Shown: positions 45,301-55,356, counted from the first letter of the stretch. The stretch: 64,000 nucleotides of DNA from Oceanospirillaceae bacterium ASP10-02a (GCA_905182035.1 CAJIZL010000012.1:62001-126000), one strand, 5' to 3'. Numbers and translations: made by a program. The notes: a model not told the origin generated them from the letters alone.

Positions 45301-46521
45301 ATGAAAAATAAAAACCTAAGCCAAAGACAGCAACGCCAAAAGGAGTACTTGAAAAAGACTGCGTTGAGCACTCAAGCGATTCGATCAGGCACTGTTTCTG
45401 GTTTAGAACAAGAACATAACGATGCGATCTATGCAACGTCTAGCTTCATTTATGGCAGTGCTGAGGAAGCTTGTGAATGTTTTAGCGGCCAAACTGAAGG
45501 TAATATTTATTCTCGTTTCACCAATCCAACAGTGCGTACTTTCGAGCAGCGTATAGCTCTCATGGAAGGTGGTGCAAGGGCCGTGGCTGCAAGTTCCGGT
45601 ATGGCTGCGCTCACTAGTATCTTTTTGGGACACCTAAAACAAGGTGACCATATTGTCTCCTCATGCAGTATTTTTGGTTCTATTGTTGGTTTATTCGACA
45701 ATGTTCTCACCAAGCTGGGTATTACTACCACCTACGTGAGTCCTGTGGATAGTCAAGCATGGCAAGACGCAATCCAACCTAACACCAAAGCGTTGTTTTT
45801 GGAGTCGCCTTCCAACCCTCTTGGAGAGGTGGGTGACATTGCGGCTTTAGCTACATTAGCTCATAGCCATAATGCGCTGCTAGTGGTGGATAATTGTTTT
45901 TGCACCCCAATTTTGCAAAACCCATTGGCATTAGGTGCAGATATTGTAATGCACTCTGCGACTAAATATATAGATGGGCAAGGTCGCTGTGTAGGCGGTG
46001 TAGCCATAGGCAGCGAAGAACATATGGAGCCAGTATTTGGCTTTTTACGCACCGTTGGCACCTGCATGAGCCCGTTTAACGCATGGGTGTTTATTAATGG
46101 CTTAGAAACCTTATCTTTGAGAATGCAAGCTCATTGTTCCAGTGCATTAAAGTTAGCACATTGGCTGCAGGAACAACCTCAGGTAGAGCGAGTGTATTAC
46201 CCCGGTTTAGAAAGCCACCCACAGCACCAGTTAGCAAAACAACAACAACGATTGTTTGGTGCAGTTGTTTCTTTTGAAGTGAGAGGCGACAGGACCTCTG
46301 CTTGGCGCTGTATTGATGATACACAGTTGTTGTCGATTACTGGTAATTTTGGTGATGCAAAATCAACTATTACGCACCCTGCAACCACCACCCATAGCAG
46401 GATGACTGCTGCGGCGCGTGCTTTAGCTGGTATAAAGGACAATTTAATTCGTGTATCGGTGGGGCTAGAAGACTATGAAGATATCAAACAAGATTTGGCT
46501 CAGGCTTTGTCGAAATTATAG
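45301..46521 (+). CDS. metZ: O-succinylhomoserine sulfhydrylase
   Basis: PLP enzyme making homocysteine directly from O-succinylhomoserine and sulfide (406 residues). It matches the MetZ of Pseudomonas in key parts, IYSRFTNPTVRTFE, VDNCFCTPILQ, and HSATKYIDGQGRCVGG with the PLP lysine. The ATG is two bases after the purF stop and lacks a clear ribosome binding site, so it is probably coupled to purF. Its 3' end overlaps the end of the convergent REC-GGDEF gene by 6 nt. Confidence 0.94.
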   Translation: MKNKNLSQRQQRQKEYLKKTALSTQAIRSGTVSGLEQEHNDAIYATSSFIYGSAEEACECFSGQTEGNIYSRFTNPTVRTFEQRIALMEGGARAVAASSGMAALTSIFLGHLKQGDHIVSSCSIFGSIVGLFDNVLTKLGITTTYVSPVDSQAWQDAIQPNTKALFLESPSNPLGEVGDIAALATLAHSHNALLVVDNCFCTPILQNPLALGADIVMHSATKYIDGQGRCVGGVAIGSEEHMEPVFGFLRTVGTCMSPFNAWVFINGLETLSLRMQAHCSSALKLAHWLQEQPQVERVYYPGLESHPQHQLAKQQQRLFGAVVSFEVRGDRTSAWRCIDDTQLLSITGNFGDAKSTITHPATTTHSRMTAAARALAGIKDNLIRVSVGLEDYEDIKQDLAQALSKL

Positions 46522-47457
46522 TATATTCGAAGTCAAAGATTGAAGTTCGATACGGTTTCGACCTTTCTTTTTAGCGCGGTATAACCCACGATCTGCTGAG
46601 TCCAATAACTCAACATGACTTATCTTAGTATGATTTGGGTAATAGGTGGATACGCCAATGCTCATGGTGACGATGTTAGCAGCGTCCGAAAAGATGTGGG
46701 GTATTGCAAGGACGTCCATCGCCGTGCGTAATTGCTCTGCAACAAGCATGGCGCCTACAGCAGGTGTGCCTGGTAAAATAATCGCAAATTCTTCGCCGCC
46801 GTATCGTGCCGGCAAATCGCCCGGCCTTTTTAAAGTATCGATGATGGTTTTACTGGTTTTCATTAAAGCATTATCGCCAGCCACATGACCGTAATTGTCA
46901 TTAAACGCTTTAAAGTGATCAATATCACACAAAATTAATGACAAAGGCTCTTGAGTTCTGCTTGATCGAGACCATTCCAGCTTTAGTGCTTCGTCAAAAT
47001 GACGGCGGTTATATAGCTGGGTTAAACCATCGATTGATGAAAGGTGTTTGAGGTGGGCACTAGCTTCTTCTAACTCCTTGCGCATGTCCGCAATACGAGC
47101 CATAGCGCGTAGCTTAGCGTTTAGAACTCTTTGGGTGATGGGTTTAGGTAAATAATCATCGCCACCAGAATCAATGCCTTTTACAATAGCATCTTCTGTA
47201 ACATCGGCACTTAAGAAGATGATAGGGATCCACGAATTGCCTTCTTGGCAACTTTCTCGAATATGTTGAGCACACTGGTAACCATCCATGTTGGGCATGT
47301 TGACGTCCAATAAAACCAGATCTGGTTTATGCTCCAAGAACTTCTGGATACCTTGCTCGCCATCGTTGGCAGTGATGACACTATGGCCGGCACTTTCTAC
47401 AAACTTTTGTGTCACTTGCAAAGAAGCAACAGAGTCTTCCACCAACAACACTTTCAT
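46516..47457 (-). CDS. Response regulator with GGDEF domain (diguanylate cyclase)
   Basis: A 313-residue protein with a receiver domain at 1-120 (MKVLLVEDS, phospho-acceptor Asp in LVLLDVNMPNMDG, and KPIT near the end) and a GGDEF domain at about 150-310. The active site is RYGGEEF, so it is probably catalytically active, and RPGD five residues upstream is an RxxD inhibitory site for c-di-GMP. An in-frame start at 47475 adds six residues. No cognate kinase is adjacent. It lies downstream of the acnB terminator. Confidence 0.92.
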   Translation of the reverse strand: MKVLLVEDSVASLQVTQKFVESAGHSVITANDGEQGIQKFLEHKPDLVLLDVNMPNMDGYQCAQHIRESCQEGNSWIPIIFLSADVTEDAIVKGIDSGGDDYLPKPITQRVLNAKLRAMARIADMRKELEEASAHLKHLSSIDGLTQLYNRRHFDEALKLEWSRSSRTQEPLSLILCDIDHFKAFNDNYGHVAGDNALMKTSKTIIDTLKRPGDLPARYGGEEFAIILPGTPAVGAMLVAEQLRTAMDVLAIPHIFSDAANIVTMSIGVSTYYPNHTKISHVELLDSADRGLYRAKKKGRNRIELQSLTSNIL

Positions 47458-47530
47458 ATATGAATCCAGAACCAAGGTACTACTCTTAGTCTAGACTAAA
47501 AAACTTAAAACTGGTTATTCATAAGCTAAA

Positions 47531-47562
47531 AAGCCCTTATTTTTGAAAATAAGGGCTTTTTA
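47531..47562 (-). terminator. Rho-independent terminator after acnB
   Basis: AAGCCCTTATTTT and AAAATAAGGGCTT are perfectly complementary with A and T runs on either side. It sits 20 nt beyond the acnB stop on the minus strand. Confidence 0.88.
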
Positions 47563-47583
47563 TTGATCGAGATTTAACTGTTG

Positions 47584-50184
47584 TTAAGCAACTTCGACCG
47601 TTGGTATAACTTTATCGGCAGCAGAAGTGTAGTCTGCTAGTTGGTCAAAGTTAAGGTAGCGGTAAACTTCACCGGCCATCGTGTCTAGTTTGGTTGTATA
47701 TTCAAAGTATTCACTAGGAGTGGGTAGTTTGCCGTTTATTCCCGCCACAGCAGCCAGTTCTGCCGATGCTAAAAATACATTTGCGCCTGTACCTAGGCGG
47801 TTAGGGAAGTTACGGGTAGATGTGGATACCACAGTACAGTCGTCTGCAACTCGTGCTTGATTACCCATACACAAGGAGCAACCTGGCATCTCAATGCGTG
47901 CACCGGCCTTACTAAAGATGTTGTAATAACCTTCTTCAGTTAGCTTAGCGGCATCCATTTTCGTAGGTGGTGCGATCCACATGCGCGTTGGAATAGGGCC
48001 AACCGCAGCGTCAAGTAATTTTCCAGCAGCACGAAAGTGGCCAATGTTGGTCATACAAGAACCGATAAATACTTCATCAATCTTTTGACCTGCAACGGAA
48101 GATAGAGAACGTGCATCGTCTGGATCATTAGGTGCACATAAAATAGGCTCAGTAATATTTGATACGTCAATTTCAAGCACTTCGGCGTACTCTGCGTCAC
48201 TGTCTGATCGCATGAGTTGCGGATCAGCTAACCATGCTTCCATTGCCAAAATGCGTCGTGCTATGGTGCGTTTGTCGCCATAACCCTCACTAATCATCCA
48301 TTTTAGCATGACCACGTTAGAGCGTAAGTATTCTGCTACTGAATCCTCACTTAATGTAATGCTGCAACCTGCTGCTGAGCGCTCGGCTGAGGCGTCGGAT
48401 AGTTCAAAAGCCTGCTCTACGGTGAGGTCTTCTAAACCCTCAATTTCTAGAATGCGGCCAGAGAAAGCGTTGACCTTGCCTGCTTTTTCTACTGTAAGTA
48501 AGCCTTTTTCAATGGCGTAGTAAGGAATAGCATGGACTAAGTCGCGCAGTGTGATGCCTGGGTGACGTTCGCCGGTAAAGCGTACTAATACCGATTCAGG
48601 CATATCTAACGGCATAACGCCCGTAGCAGCGGCAAAGGCTACTAAGCCGGACCCTGCAGGAAAAGAAATGCCCAGAGGAAAGCGGGTGTGTGAATCGCCA
48701 CCGGTACCTACGGTATCTGGCAGCAACATACGATTAAGCCAAGAGTGAATAATGCCGTCGCCTGGGCGCAAAGACACGCCACCGCGGTTCATGATGAAGT
48801 CGGGTAGGGTGTGTTGAGTTTGTACGTCAACTGGCTTAGGGTAAGCCGCCGTGTGACAAAATGATTGCATAGTTAAGTCTGCAGAGAAACCCAAACATGC
48901 GAGGTCTTTTAGTTCATCGCGGGTCATTGGTCCAGTGGTATCCTGCGAGCCTACAGTAGTCATTTTTGGCTCACAATAAGTGCCAGGGCGAATACCTACA
49001 GTGCCACAGGCCTTACCAACCATTTTTTGGGCTAAGGTGTAGCCTTTATTAGACTCAATGGGTGGCTTGGGCACTTGGAAAACATCTGTTGTTGCCATTC
49101 CTAAAGCAGTACGAGCACGTTCTGTAAGACCACGACCGATAATCAGTGGAATACGTCCGCCAGCTCTAACCTCATCTAAAATAATGTTGGTCTTTAGTTC
49201 AAAACGGCTGAGTTCTTCGCCAGTTTCATGGTTGCACACAACACCTTGATACGGGTAGATATCAATCACATCACCCATATGCATGCCAGACACGTCCATT
49301 TCTATGGGCAGGGCTCCAGCGTCTTCCATAGTATTGAAAAAGATAGGTGCAATTTTAGACCCAAAGCAAAAACCACCCGCTCTTTTATTGGGTACTGCTG
49401 GGATGTTATCACCAAAGAACCACAACACTGAGTTAGTTGCAGACTTACGCGAAGAACCAGTGCCCACAACATCTCCCACATAAACCACTGGGAAGCCTTT
49501 GGCTTTAATTGCTTCAATTTGTTTAAGAGGGCCGGTAGTACCATGATCATCAGGTTCAATGCCATCACGCTCCATTTTGAACATCGAGTTAGCATGTAGC
49601 GGAATGTCTGGGCGAGTAAAGGCGTCGGGTGCTGGGGATAGGTCATCGGTATTAGTTTCTCCGGTGACCTTAAATACTGTTAAGGTGATTTTTTCTTCTA
49701 GTTTGTCGCGGGAGGTAAACCATTCACCAGCAGCCCAAGATTGCATCACTTTCATGGCGTATGTATTGCCAGCCTTGGCTTTTTCGTCGACGTCATGGAA
49801 GGCATCAAACATCAATAATGTATGAGATAGTGCGGTAACGGCACTGGTTGCAAGTGCTTCGTTGTCTAAGCAGGAAATCAAAGCTTGAATGTTATAACCA
49901 CCTAACATAGTGCCCAAAATCTCAGTCGCTTCAACAGGGGTCACTAGGCTAGACGTTACATCTCCAGTAGTGATAGCCGATAAAAAACTGGCCTTTACAT
50001 AGGCTGCTTGATCAACGCCTGCAGGCACACGGTTGCGCAATAAGTCTACTAATATAGTTTCTTCACCGGCAGGTGGATTTTTTAGTAGCTCAACAAGATC
50101 GGCGGTTTGTTCTGCACTGAGTGGCTCTGGTGGAATACCCTGGATGGCGCGTTCGGCAACATGGGTACGATAAGCTTCTAACAT
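47584..50184 (-). CDS. acnB: Aconitate hydratase B
   Basis: The main TCA-cycle aconitase, 866 residues (E. coli AcnB 865). It starts MLEAYRTHVAERAIQGIPP at ATG 50184; the longer open frame to 50271 is not needed. The N-terminal HEAT-like domain is followed by the swivel domain and the three cluster domains. The cluster cysteines are in GSCMTNIGHF and MPGCSLCMGNQ, and GTGGDSHTRFPLG near residue 500 is the aconitase signature. It is monocistronic, with a strong terminator, and divergent from miaE. Confidence 0.97.
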   Translation of the reverse strand: MLEAYRTHVAERAIQGIPPEPLSAEQTADLVELLKNPPAGEETILVDLLRNRVPAGVDQAAYVKASFLSAITTGDVTSSLVTPVEATEILGTMLGGYNIQALISCLDNEALATSAVTALSHTLLMFDAFHDVDEKAKAGNTYAMKVMQSWAAGEWFTSRDKLEEKITLTVFKVTGETNTDDLSPAPDAFTRPDIPLHANSMFKMERDGIEPDDHGTTGPLKQIEAIKAKGFPVVYVGDVVGTGSSRKSATNSVLWFFGDNIPAVPNKRAGGFCFGSKIAPIFFNTMEDAGALPIEMDVSGMHMGDVIDIYPYQGVVCNHETGEELSRFELKTNIILDEVRAGGRIPLIIGRGLTERARTALGMATTDVFQVPKPPIESNKGYTLAQKMVGKACGTVGIRPGTYCEPKMTTVGSQDTTGPMTRDELKDLACLGFSADLTMQSFCHTAAYPKPVDVQTQHTLPDFIMNRGGVSLRPGDGIIHSWLNRMLLPDTVGTGGDSHTRFPLGISFPAGSGLVAFAAATGVMPLDMPESVLVRFTGERHPGITLRDLVHAIPYYAIEKGLLTVEKAGKVNAFSGRILEIEGLEDLTVEQAFELSDASAERSAAGCSITLSEDSVAEYLRSNVVMLKWMISEGYGDKRTIARRILAMEAWLADPQLMRSDSDAEYAEVLEIDVSNITEPILCAPNDPDDARSLSSVAGQKIDEVFIGSCMTNIGHFRAAGKLLDAAVGPIPTRMWIAPPTKMDAAKLTEEGYYNIFSKAGARIEMPGCSLCMGNQARVADDCTVVSTSTRNFPNRLGTGANVFLASAELAAVAGINGKLPTPSEYFEYTTKLDTMAGEVYRYLNFDQLADYTSAADKVIPTVEVA

Positions 50185-50482
50185 GGTATAGCCTCTAGTG
50201 GACCTGAACCTTATGTGTCGATGGTTCAAGGTGGTCAATGGGAACATCAATAAGTGCAGTAAGGATACCATAATGGCCCAATTATCTCTAGTTTTGAGGC
50301 TTGTTGATTAGTCTAATGATAATACATAACTAATTGATATTATTAGTAATAATTTCTATAGATACAGTGTATTTAGTAGTGTTTATCTTACTTGCTAAGT
50401 CGGTAGGTGGGTAATCCTAGACGCTGTTAGTCTGTGTGGGTACAATGCGACTCGTTTATATAATTAGTCTTAGGTCAAGTTT
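50185..50482. other. acnB / miaE divergent intergenic region
   Basis: About 300 bp without a gene. It is AT rich and contains the perfect palindrome ATTATTA-G-TAATAAT at 50339-50353 and the smaller ATTAG-T-CTAAT near 50308. Either could be an operator; the binding protein is unknown. Confidence 0.4.
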
Positions 50483-51148
50483 GTGCCACTATCGGAACTA
50501 AAGCAGTTTTTAGGATGTAGTACCCCCAAAGCCTGGGTAGAAAAAGCATTACAACAGCAAGACACCTTGCTGATCGATCACGCTCATTGCGAAAAGAAAG
50601 CCGCATCAACGGCCATGCAGTTAATGTTTCGTCACCCCACACGGGCAGACTTGTTAACTAAGATGTCGCGCTTAGCCAAAGAAGAACTGATCCACTTTGA
50701 GCAAGTGTGTCGTATCATGCGGGAGCGTGGTATCGTTTATGATCACCTCGATGCCTGTCGTTACGTGGGTGGATTACGGCAACTCGTACGTACCCATGAG
50801 CCAGCTAAGTTAATGGATACGTTGATTGTAGGTGCTTTTGTAGAAGCCCGATCTTGTGAACGGTTTGAGGCACTCATACCGCACTTAGATGAATCCTTGG
50901 CCAAGTTCTATTCCTCATTACTAAAATCCGAAGCAAGGCATTATCAAGACTACTTATCTTTAGCTAAAGACGTGGCTATGGAAACGGGTGCCACAGGATT
51001 AGAGGATTATCACCAACGTATTGCCTTAGTGCGAGATTTGGAGGTTCAACTTATTTCTGCAGAAGACCCAATGTTCCGCTTCCATAGCGGTTTGCCCACT
51101 AAAGTTGCTCTATTAGACACAAACAAGGACGTTACATATGAACAATAA
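50483..51148 (+). CDS. miaE: tRNA-(ms2io6A)-hydroxylase MiaE
   Basis: A diiron monooxygenase that hydroxylates the isopentenyl group of ms2i6A37 in tRNA. Its 221 residues have a ferritin-like fold with ExxH motifs, AKEELIHFEQV and KSEARHYQDY, and a central glutamate in VEARSCERFE. It begins at GTG 50483 and overlaps the EamA gene that follows by 11 nt. MiaE requires oxygen, consistent with an aerobic organism. Confidence 0.95.
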   Translation: MPLSELKQFLGCSTPKAWVEKALQQQDTLLIDHAHCEKKAASTAMQLMFRHPTRADLLTKMSRLAKEELIHFEQVCRIMRERGIVYDHLDACRYVGGLRQLVRTHEPAKLMDTLIVGAFVEARSCERFEALIPHLDESLAKFYSSLLKSEARHYQDYLSLAKDVAMETGATGLEDYHQRIALVRDLEVQLISAEDPMFRFHSGLPTKVALLDTNKDVTYEQ

Positions 51149-52052
51149 AGTCATTCAGGCTAATTTATTAATGTTACTAGCTGCTGCCATATGGGGTTTT
51201 GCCTTCGTTGCCCAACGTGTAGGCATGGAGACCATGGGTCCCCACTGGTTTAATAGCTTACGCTTTTTCATAGGCGCAGTGGCTTTAATCCCTGTGGTAA
51301 TCTGGATAGGAAGAAATAAAGTGCAAGCCTTAGAGCAAGAGCCTAAAGCTTCTACCAAAGCTCTAATGTTTGGCGGCGTTGCCGCAGGTTTACTATTATT
51401 TGTAGGTGCTACATTTCAGCAAGTGGGTTTGCAGTACACCACAGCAGGTAAGGCCGGTTTTATTACTGGTATGTATATCTTCTTTGTTCCTTTGATTGGA
51501 CTTTTCTTCCGTATGAAAACGGGATTAGGTACATGGGTAGGTGCTGTTATCGCCCTTTGGGGATTGTACCTGCTAAGTATTAATGAAGACTTTACCCTAA
51601 GCAAAGGGGATACCTTACAACTGACATGTGCTGTAGCATTTGCCGGCCATGTGTTAATGATCGGTTATCTTGCATCACGCATGGATACAGTGAAGCTGTC
51701 TTTGATTCAATTTTTTGTAGCAGGTTTATTGGCTATGGTATTGGCTGTGTATTTTGAGCAACTATCTTGGGCAATGATTACTTCTACAGCTTTGCCATTA
51801 TTGTTTGCAGGTGTTATGTCTACAGGCATTGCTTACACGTTACAAACCATAGCACAGCAACATGCTCACCCCTCTCACGCAGCTATCATTTTAAGTTCAG
51901 AAGGCGTGTTCGCTGTGATTGGTGGTTTTTTGTTACTTAATGAAGTGCTGCCAGCCCAAGGTTTATTGGGTTGTGGTCTAATTCTGACGGGTATGCTGAT
52001 GTCTCAGCTAATGCCTCGCCTACGTTGGCCGAGCCGCACTAAAACTGTTTAA
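51138..52052 (+). CDS. EamA/DMT-family transporter
   Basis: A 304-residue inner-membrane transporter with ten predicted helices and two EamA repeats. It opens NLLMLLAAAIWGFAFVAQRVG, and the second half ends ILSSEGVFAVIGGFLLLNEV. Family members export amino acids or metabolites. It overlaps miaE by 11 nt and precedes the phosphotransacetylase-like gene by 16 nt, so the three may be transcribed together. Substrate cannot be told from sequence. Confidence 0.88.
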   Translation: MNNKVIQANLLMLLAAAIWGFAFVAQRVGMETMGPHWFNSLRFFIGAVALIPVVIWIGRNKVQALEQEPKASTKALMFGGVAAGLLLFVGATFQQVGLQYTTAGKAGFITGMYIFFVPLIGLFFRMKTGLGTWVGAVIALWGLYLLSINEDFTLSKGDTLQLTCAVAFAGHVLMIGYLASRMDTVKLSLIQFFVAGLLAMVLAVYFEQLSWAMITSTALPLLFAGVMSTGIAYTLQTIAQQHAHPSHAAIILSSEGVFAVIGGFLLLNEVLPAQGLLGCGLILTGMLMSQLMPRLRWPSRTKTV

Positions 52053-52068
52053 CTGGAGTACAGGTCAT

Positions 52069-53001
52069 ATGCTTAGTAAGTTAACCCCAGTGTGTCCACC
52101 GCAGCTACTTAACCAAGCTCAAGCATTGCCAGCTATGATTACGGCTGTAGTTAATGCAGGTTCTGAACTAGCCTTAGAAAGTGCCAAATTGGCGTTTGAG
52201 GCAGGTATTATTATTCCTGTACTGGTTGGCGACATAGGCGCGATTATTACGGCAGCGCAAGCAATTGATTGGCCTATTGATAACTTTGACCTTATAGCCT
52301 GTGATGGCGAAGAAGACGCCGCCGCAAAAGCCGTACAATGCGTACATCAAGGTAATGCGCAGTTATTGATGAAAGGTAACTTGCATACAGATGTGCTGAT
52401 TCGTGCTTTGTTAGATAAGCATCATGGATTAAGAACTGGCGAGCGCTTAAGTCATTTATTTCATATGTCTGTGCCAGGCAGTGATCGTGTGTTGTGTATT
52501 ACCGACGCCGTAGTGAACGTATTACCCGACACTAAAACTCAGCTTAGTATTCTGCGCGGTGCAACGGATGTAATGCACGCTTTAGGTAATCCCAAACCAA
52601 AGATCGCCTTGCTTTCGGCTACAGAGATGGTGACTCAGGCCATGCCTTCAAGCTTTAATGCTAAGGAACTCTTAGGCCTTATGTTGGAGCATGATCATCA
52701 AAGGGCTCAGGTGTTTGGGCCATTAGCTTTTGACGGTGCAGTTTCCCCAGAAGCCGCTAGATTAAAGGGTATAAAAAATCCTGTAGCCGGGCATGCAGAT
52801 GTATTGTTAGTGCCTAATATCGAAACAGGAAACGCTATATTTAAACAGATGGTGTACTTTAATGGTGCCACTGCAGCGGGTGTATTAATGGGAGCTAAGG
52901 TTCCTGTGATGCTTACTTCGCGGGCAGATCCGCCAGCAGCTAGGTTAGCTTCCGCAGCCCTTGCGGTAGTTTACGCTCATTATTTGAGTCAAAAATCTTA
53001 A
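52069..53001 (+). CDS. pta: Phosphate acetyl/butyryltransferase-family protein
   Basis: A 310-residue protein of the PTA_PTB family, of the short form often fused to or annotated with an enoyl-CoA hydratase domain. Key parts are LLMKGNLHTDVLIRALL, DAVVNVLPD, LLSATEMVTQAMPSS and the C-terminal GATAAGVLMGAKVPVMLTSR (key part: GVLMGAKVPVMLTSR). It moves acyl groups between phosphate and CoA. In sulfonate degradation such an enzyme takes acetyl phosphate, the product of Xsc, to acetyl-CoA, and its position near tpa supports that role. Phosphate butyryltransferase activity is an alternative. No ackA lies beside it. Confidence 0.75.
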   Translation: MLSKLTPVCPPQLLNQAQALPAMITAVVNAGSELALESAKLAFEAGIIIPVLVGDIGAIITAAQAIDWPIDNFDLIACDGEEDAAAKAVQCVHQGNAQLLMKGNLHTDVLIRALLDKHHGLRTGERLSHLFHMSVPGSDRVLCITDAVVNVLPDTKTQLSILRGATDVMHALGNPKPKIALLSATEMVTQAMPSSFNAKELLGLMLEHDHQRAQVFGPLAFDGAVSPEAARLKGIKNPVAGHADVLLVPNIETGNAIFKQMVYFNGATAAGVLMGAKVPVMLTSRADPPAARLASAALAVVYAHYLSQKS

Positions 53002-53034
53002 AAGTTTCACGCTTATGTCGCTAACCTTTCGCTT

Positions 53035-53871
53035 ATGGCTATAGAAGTATTTTTTGCAGTGTTGCTTGCAGCCGCTTTACATGCGGGCTGGAACTCATTG
53101 GTCAAAATAAACGCCGAACCTATTATTGCTATGGGTTTAATTATGGTGTGCATAAGTATTGTTGCTTTAGCTTTTATACCCTTTGTAGCGTTTCCTCCGG
53201 ATCAAATGTGGCCCTGGTTGCTAGTCACTCTAGTATTACATTTTGGTTATAAAGTATTTCTGGTAAAAGCCTATGCCCAAGGTGATTTTGGTCAAGTGTA
53301 TCCTATTGCAAGGGGTAGTGGTCCCCTGTGGGTTTTGCTAGCTAGCTTAGTTTTTTTGGGAGCAGAATTCACTCAAGTTCAGGTTATAGGGATATTATTA
53401 ATTACTGGAGGTGTGGCGATTTTATCGCACTTTAAGCGAGGTAAGCCCCTAAGTGCGGGCTTTTATTACGCTTTGGTTACGGGGTTATGGATTGCCAGTT
53501 ACACCATTGTGGATGGCTATGTTGTGAGCCAGATTGGTCACCTGCATAGTTTTGTGGTTTGGATGTTCTTTTTGGACGGTATAGTCGCTATTATTTGGGC
53601 ATACCGTTATAACCCTAAGGTTTTTGTAGCAAGCTTAACTCAACATTGGTTTGTTGCTGTGGGTGGTGGTGCTATGTCTATGGCTTCTTACTGGATATGT
53701 TTATGGGCTATGACTCAGGTGCCCATTGCGATTGTTGCCGCCTTACGGGAAACCTCGGTGCTATTTGGAGCCTTACTGAGTACCTATATGTTTAAGGAAA
53801 CTCTAGGACGTAGCCGATGGATTTCAGTAGCGTTTATTTGCTCTGGTTTGGTGTTAATAAAATTAGTTTAA
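53035..53871 (+). CDS. EamA-family transporter (second copy)
   Basis: A second EamA-type transporter, 278 residues and about nine to ten helices. It begins AALHAGWNSLVKINAEP, has QVYPIARGSGPLWVLL in the first repeat and IVAALRETSVLFGALL in the second. Little similarity to the first copy in the window is obvious. The Q-V-Y-P-I-A-R-G/S-x-P and ALRE-TSV-x-FG motifs define a distinct EamA branch. It ends 7 nt from the convergent MocR gene. Possible roles include export of pathway amines such as taurine or alanine; this is inference. Confidence 0.85.
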   Translation: MAIEVFFAVLLAAALHAGWNSLVKINAEPIIAMGLIMVCISIVALAFIPFVAFPPDQMWPWLLVTLVLHFGYKVFLVKAYAQGDFGQVYPIARGSGPLWVLLASLVFLGAEFTQVQVIGILLITGGVAILSHFKRGKPLSAGFYYALVTGLWIASYTIVDGYVVSQIGHLHSFVVWMFFLDGIVAIIWAYRYNPKVFVASLTQHWFVAVGGGAMSMASYWICLWAMTQVPIAIVAALRETSVLFGALLSTYMFKETLGRSRWISVAFICSGLVLIKLV

Positions 53872-53877
53872 GTTGGC

Positions 53878-55356
53878 TTAAACTAGCAGCATTTGGCCCA
53901 TAATAAGAGCAAGCTTTTCAATGCCAGGCTCAATCAGTTTAGGGTTGATGGATGAATAACCTAAACGGAAGTAATTTAATGGTGCAACATCACCTAAAAA
54001 GTGAATATCACCCGCTTCAATTAAAATTCCATGTTCGGCAGCTTGTGCTTTTAATAATCTAGCATCAAGGCTTTCTGGACCTTTAACCCAATAACAAGAA
54101 CCACCAAAAGTGGGTTGCTCCGCTAACCCTGGCATGTGTTTTTGTAGGGCTTCAGCCATAATTTTGTGGCGTTGTTGGTAGGCCTTTACCAAAGTTGCAG
54201 ACAAGGAGTCGTAATAACCCCGTGCAATAAACAGTCCAATACTACGTTGGTTGTTGGCGGGTGGATGGCGCAGCATTAAACGCCGCAATGATCGTGCTTC
54301 GGCAATTAATTCTTTATTCGCAACAAGATAACCAATACGCAATCCTGGTGCTAGGGTCTTAGAAAAGCTGCCAATGTATATAACACGGCCGTGTTTATCT
54401 AAGCTCTTTAAGGCAGGTGAGGGTGACTGATGGAAATTAGCTTCACACTCATAGTCATCTTCGATGATCAAGAAGTCTTCTTGGCTGGCCATCTCAAGCA
54501 GTTTACGACGGCGGTCTAAGGGCATAGTCACTGTAGTAGGGTACTGATGGCTTGGAGTCACGTAAACACAGTCACATTCAGCAAGGCCTTGGTCAACAAT
54601 GAGTCCCTCTTCATCTACGGGCAAAGCTTTAAGTTTGGAGGGATTAAGGCTAGAAATGTTGCGCATGTCCACATATCCAGGGTCTTCTAAGCCCATAGTG
54701 GTATCTTTATCAAGCAACAGCTTAGCCAGCATATACAGGCTGTGCTGACTGCCTATAGTAATTAAAATTTCTTCAGGGGCGGCCCAAACACCGCGGCGGG
54801 GAAGAATTCGTGTGTGAATTTGCTCAATAAGCATGGGGTCATCAGCCACAAAGTGATCTGCAGCCCAGCTACGAATGGCAGGAACACTAACGTTATCCCG
54901 GCAACATTCACGCCAATGGTTAGTGGGGAACAGGTCTGGATCAAACTGACCGTATATAAACGGATACTGGTAGTTCTGCCAATCTGCAGGTTTGGTGATG
55001 TTTTCTTGTTTAGTGGGATACAACTTAAAGCGGCCTTGCCAGTCTGGCTTAGTGCCCGAAGTGTGGCGTTCATCTGAAAGGGATTCTAGCTGTACGTTAT
55101 GGTTTAAGATGTCTGGGTTAACAAAATAGCCGCTGCGTTCCCGCGCGATTAGGTAACCGTCATCTAATAAGTGTTCGTAGGCCAGCACTACGGTGTTGCG
55201 GGCCACGTTAAGTTGCTTGGCCAATTTTCGGCTAGAAGGCAAAGGTGAGTCTAATGGAATGTGGCGATCTAAAATAGCCTTAGCGATTTGCTGGCGCAGC
55301 TGCTGTTGCAGGCTGGCATTTAATCCAGCATCCAAGATGAACAGTGGGTGGCTCAT
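53878..55356 (-). CDS. MocR/PdxR-family regulator, TauR-like
   Basis: A 492-residue GntR-type helix-turn-helix fused to an aminotransferase-I-like domain. The winged helix lies at about 15-80 (LDSPLPSSRKLAKQLNVARNT, VLAYEHLLDDGYL). The PLP-binding domain covers about 130-490 with IITIGSQHSLYML-type and YIGSFSKTLAPGLRIGYL segments; the latter holds the PLP lysine. It is divergent from the aminotransferase gene, as tauR is from tpa in alphaproteobacterial taurine clusters, so TauR function is likely. It would sense taurine or a related amine through PLP. PdxR or other amine regulators remain possible. Confidence 0.82.
   Translation of the reverse strand: MSHPLFILDAGLNASLQQQLRQQIAKAILDRHIPLDSPLPSSRKLAKQLNVARNTVVLAYEHLLDDGYLIARERSGYFVNPDILNHNVQLESLSDERHTSGTKPDWQGRFKLYPTKQENITKPADWQNYQYPFIYGQFDPDLFPTNHWRECCRDNVSVPAIRSWAADHFVADDPMLIEQIHTRILPRRGVWAAPEEILITIGSQHSLYMLAKLLLDKDTTMGLEDPGYVDMRNISSLNPSKLKALPVDEEGLIVDQGLAECDCVYVTPSHQYPTTVTMPLDRRRKLLEMASQEDFLIIEDDYECEANFHQSPSPALKSLDKHGRVIYIGSFSKTLAPGLRIGYLVANKELIAEARSLRRLMLRHPPANNQRSIGLFIARGYYDSLSATLVKAYQQRHKIMAEALQKHMPGLAEQPTFGGSCYWVKGPESLDARLLKAQAAEHGILIEAGDIHFLGDVAPLNYFRLGYSSINPKLIEPGIEKLALIMGQMLLV

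Noticed and set aside
47584-50184. Several plus-strand frames of 60-90 codons inside acnB
   Set aside because: All are antisense shadows of a long, well-conserved gene.
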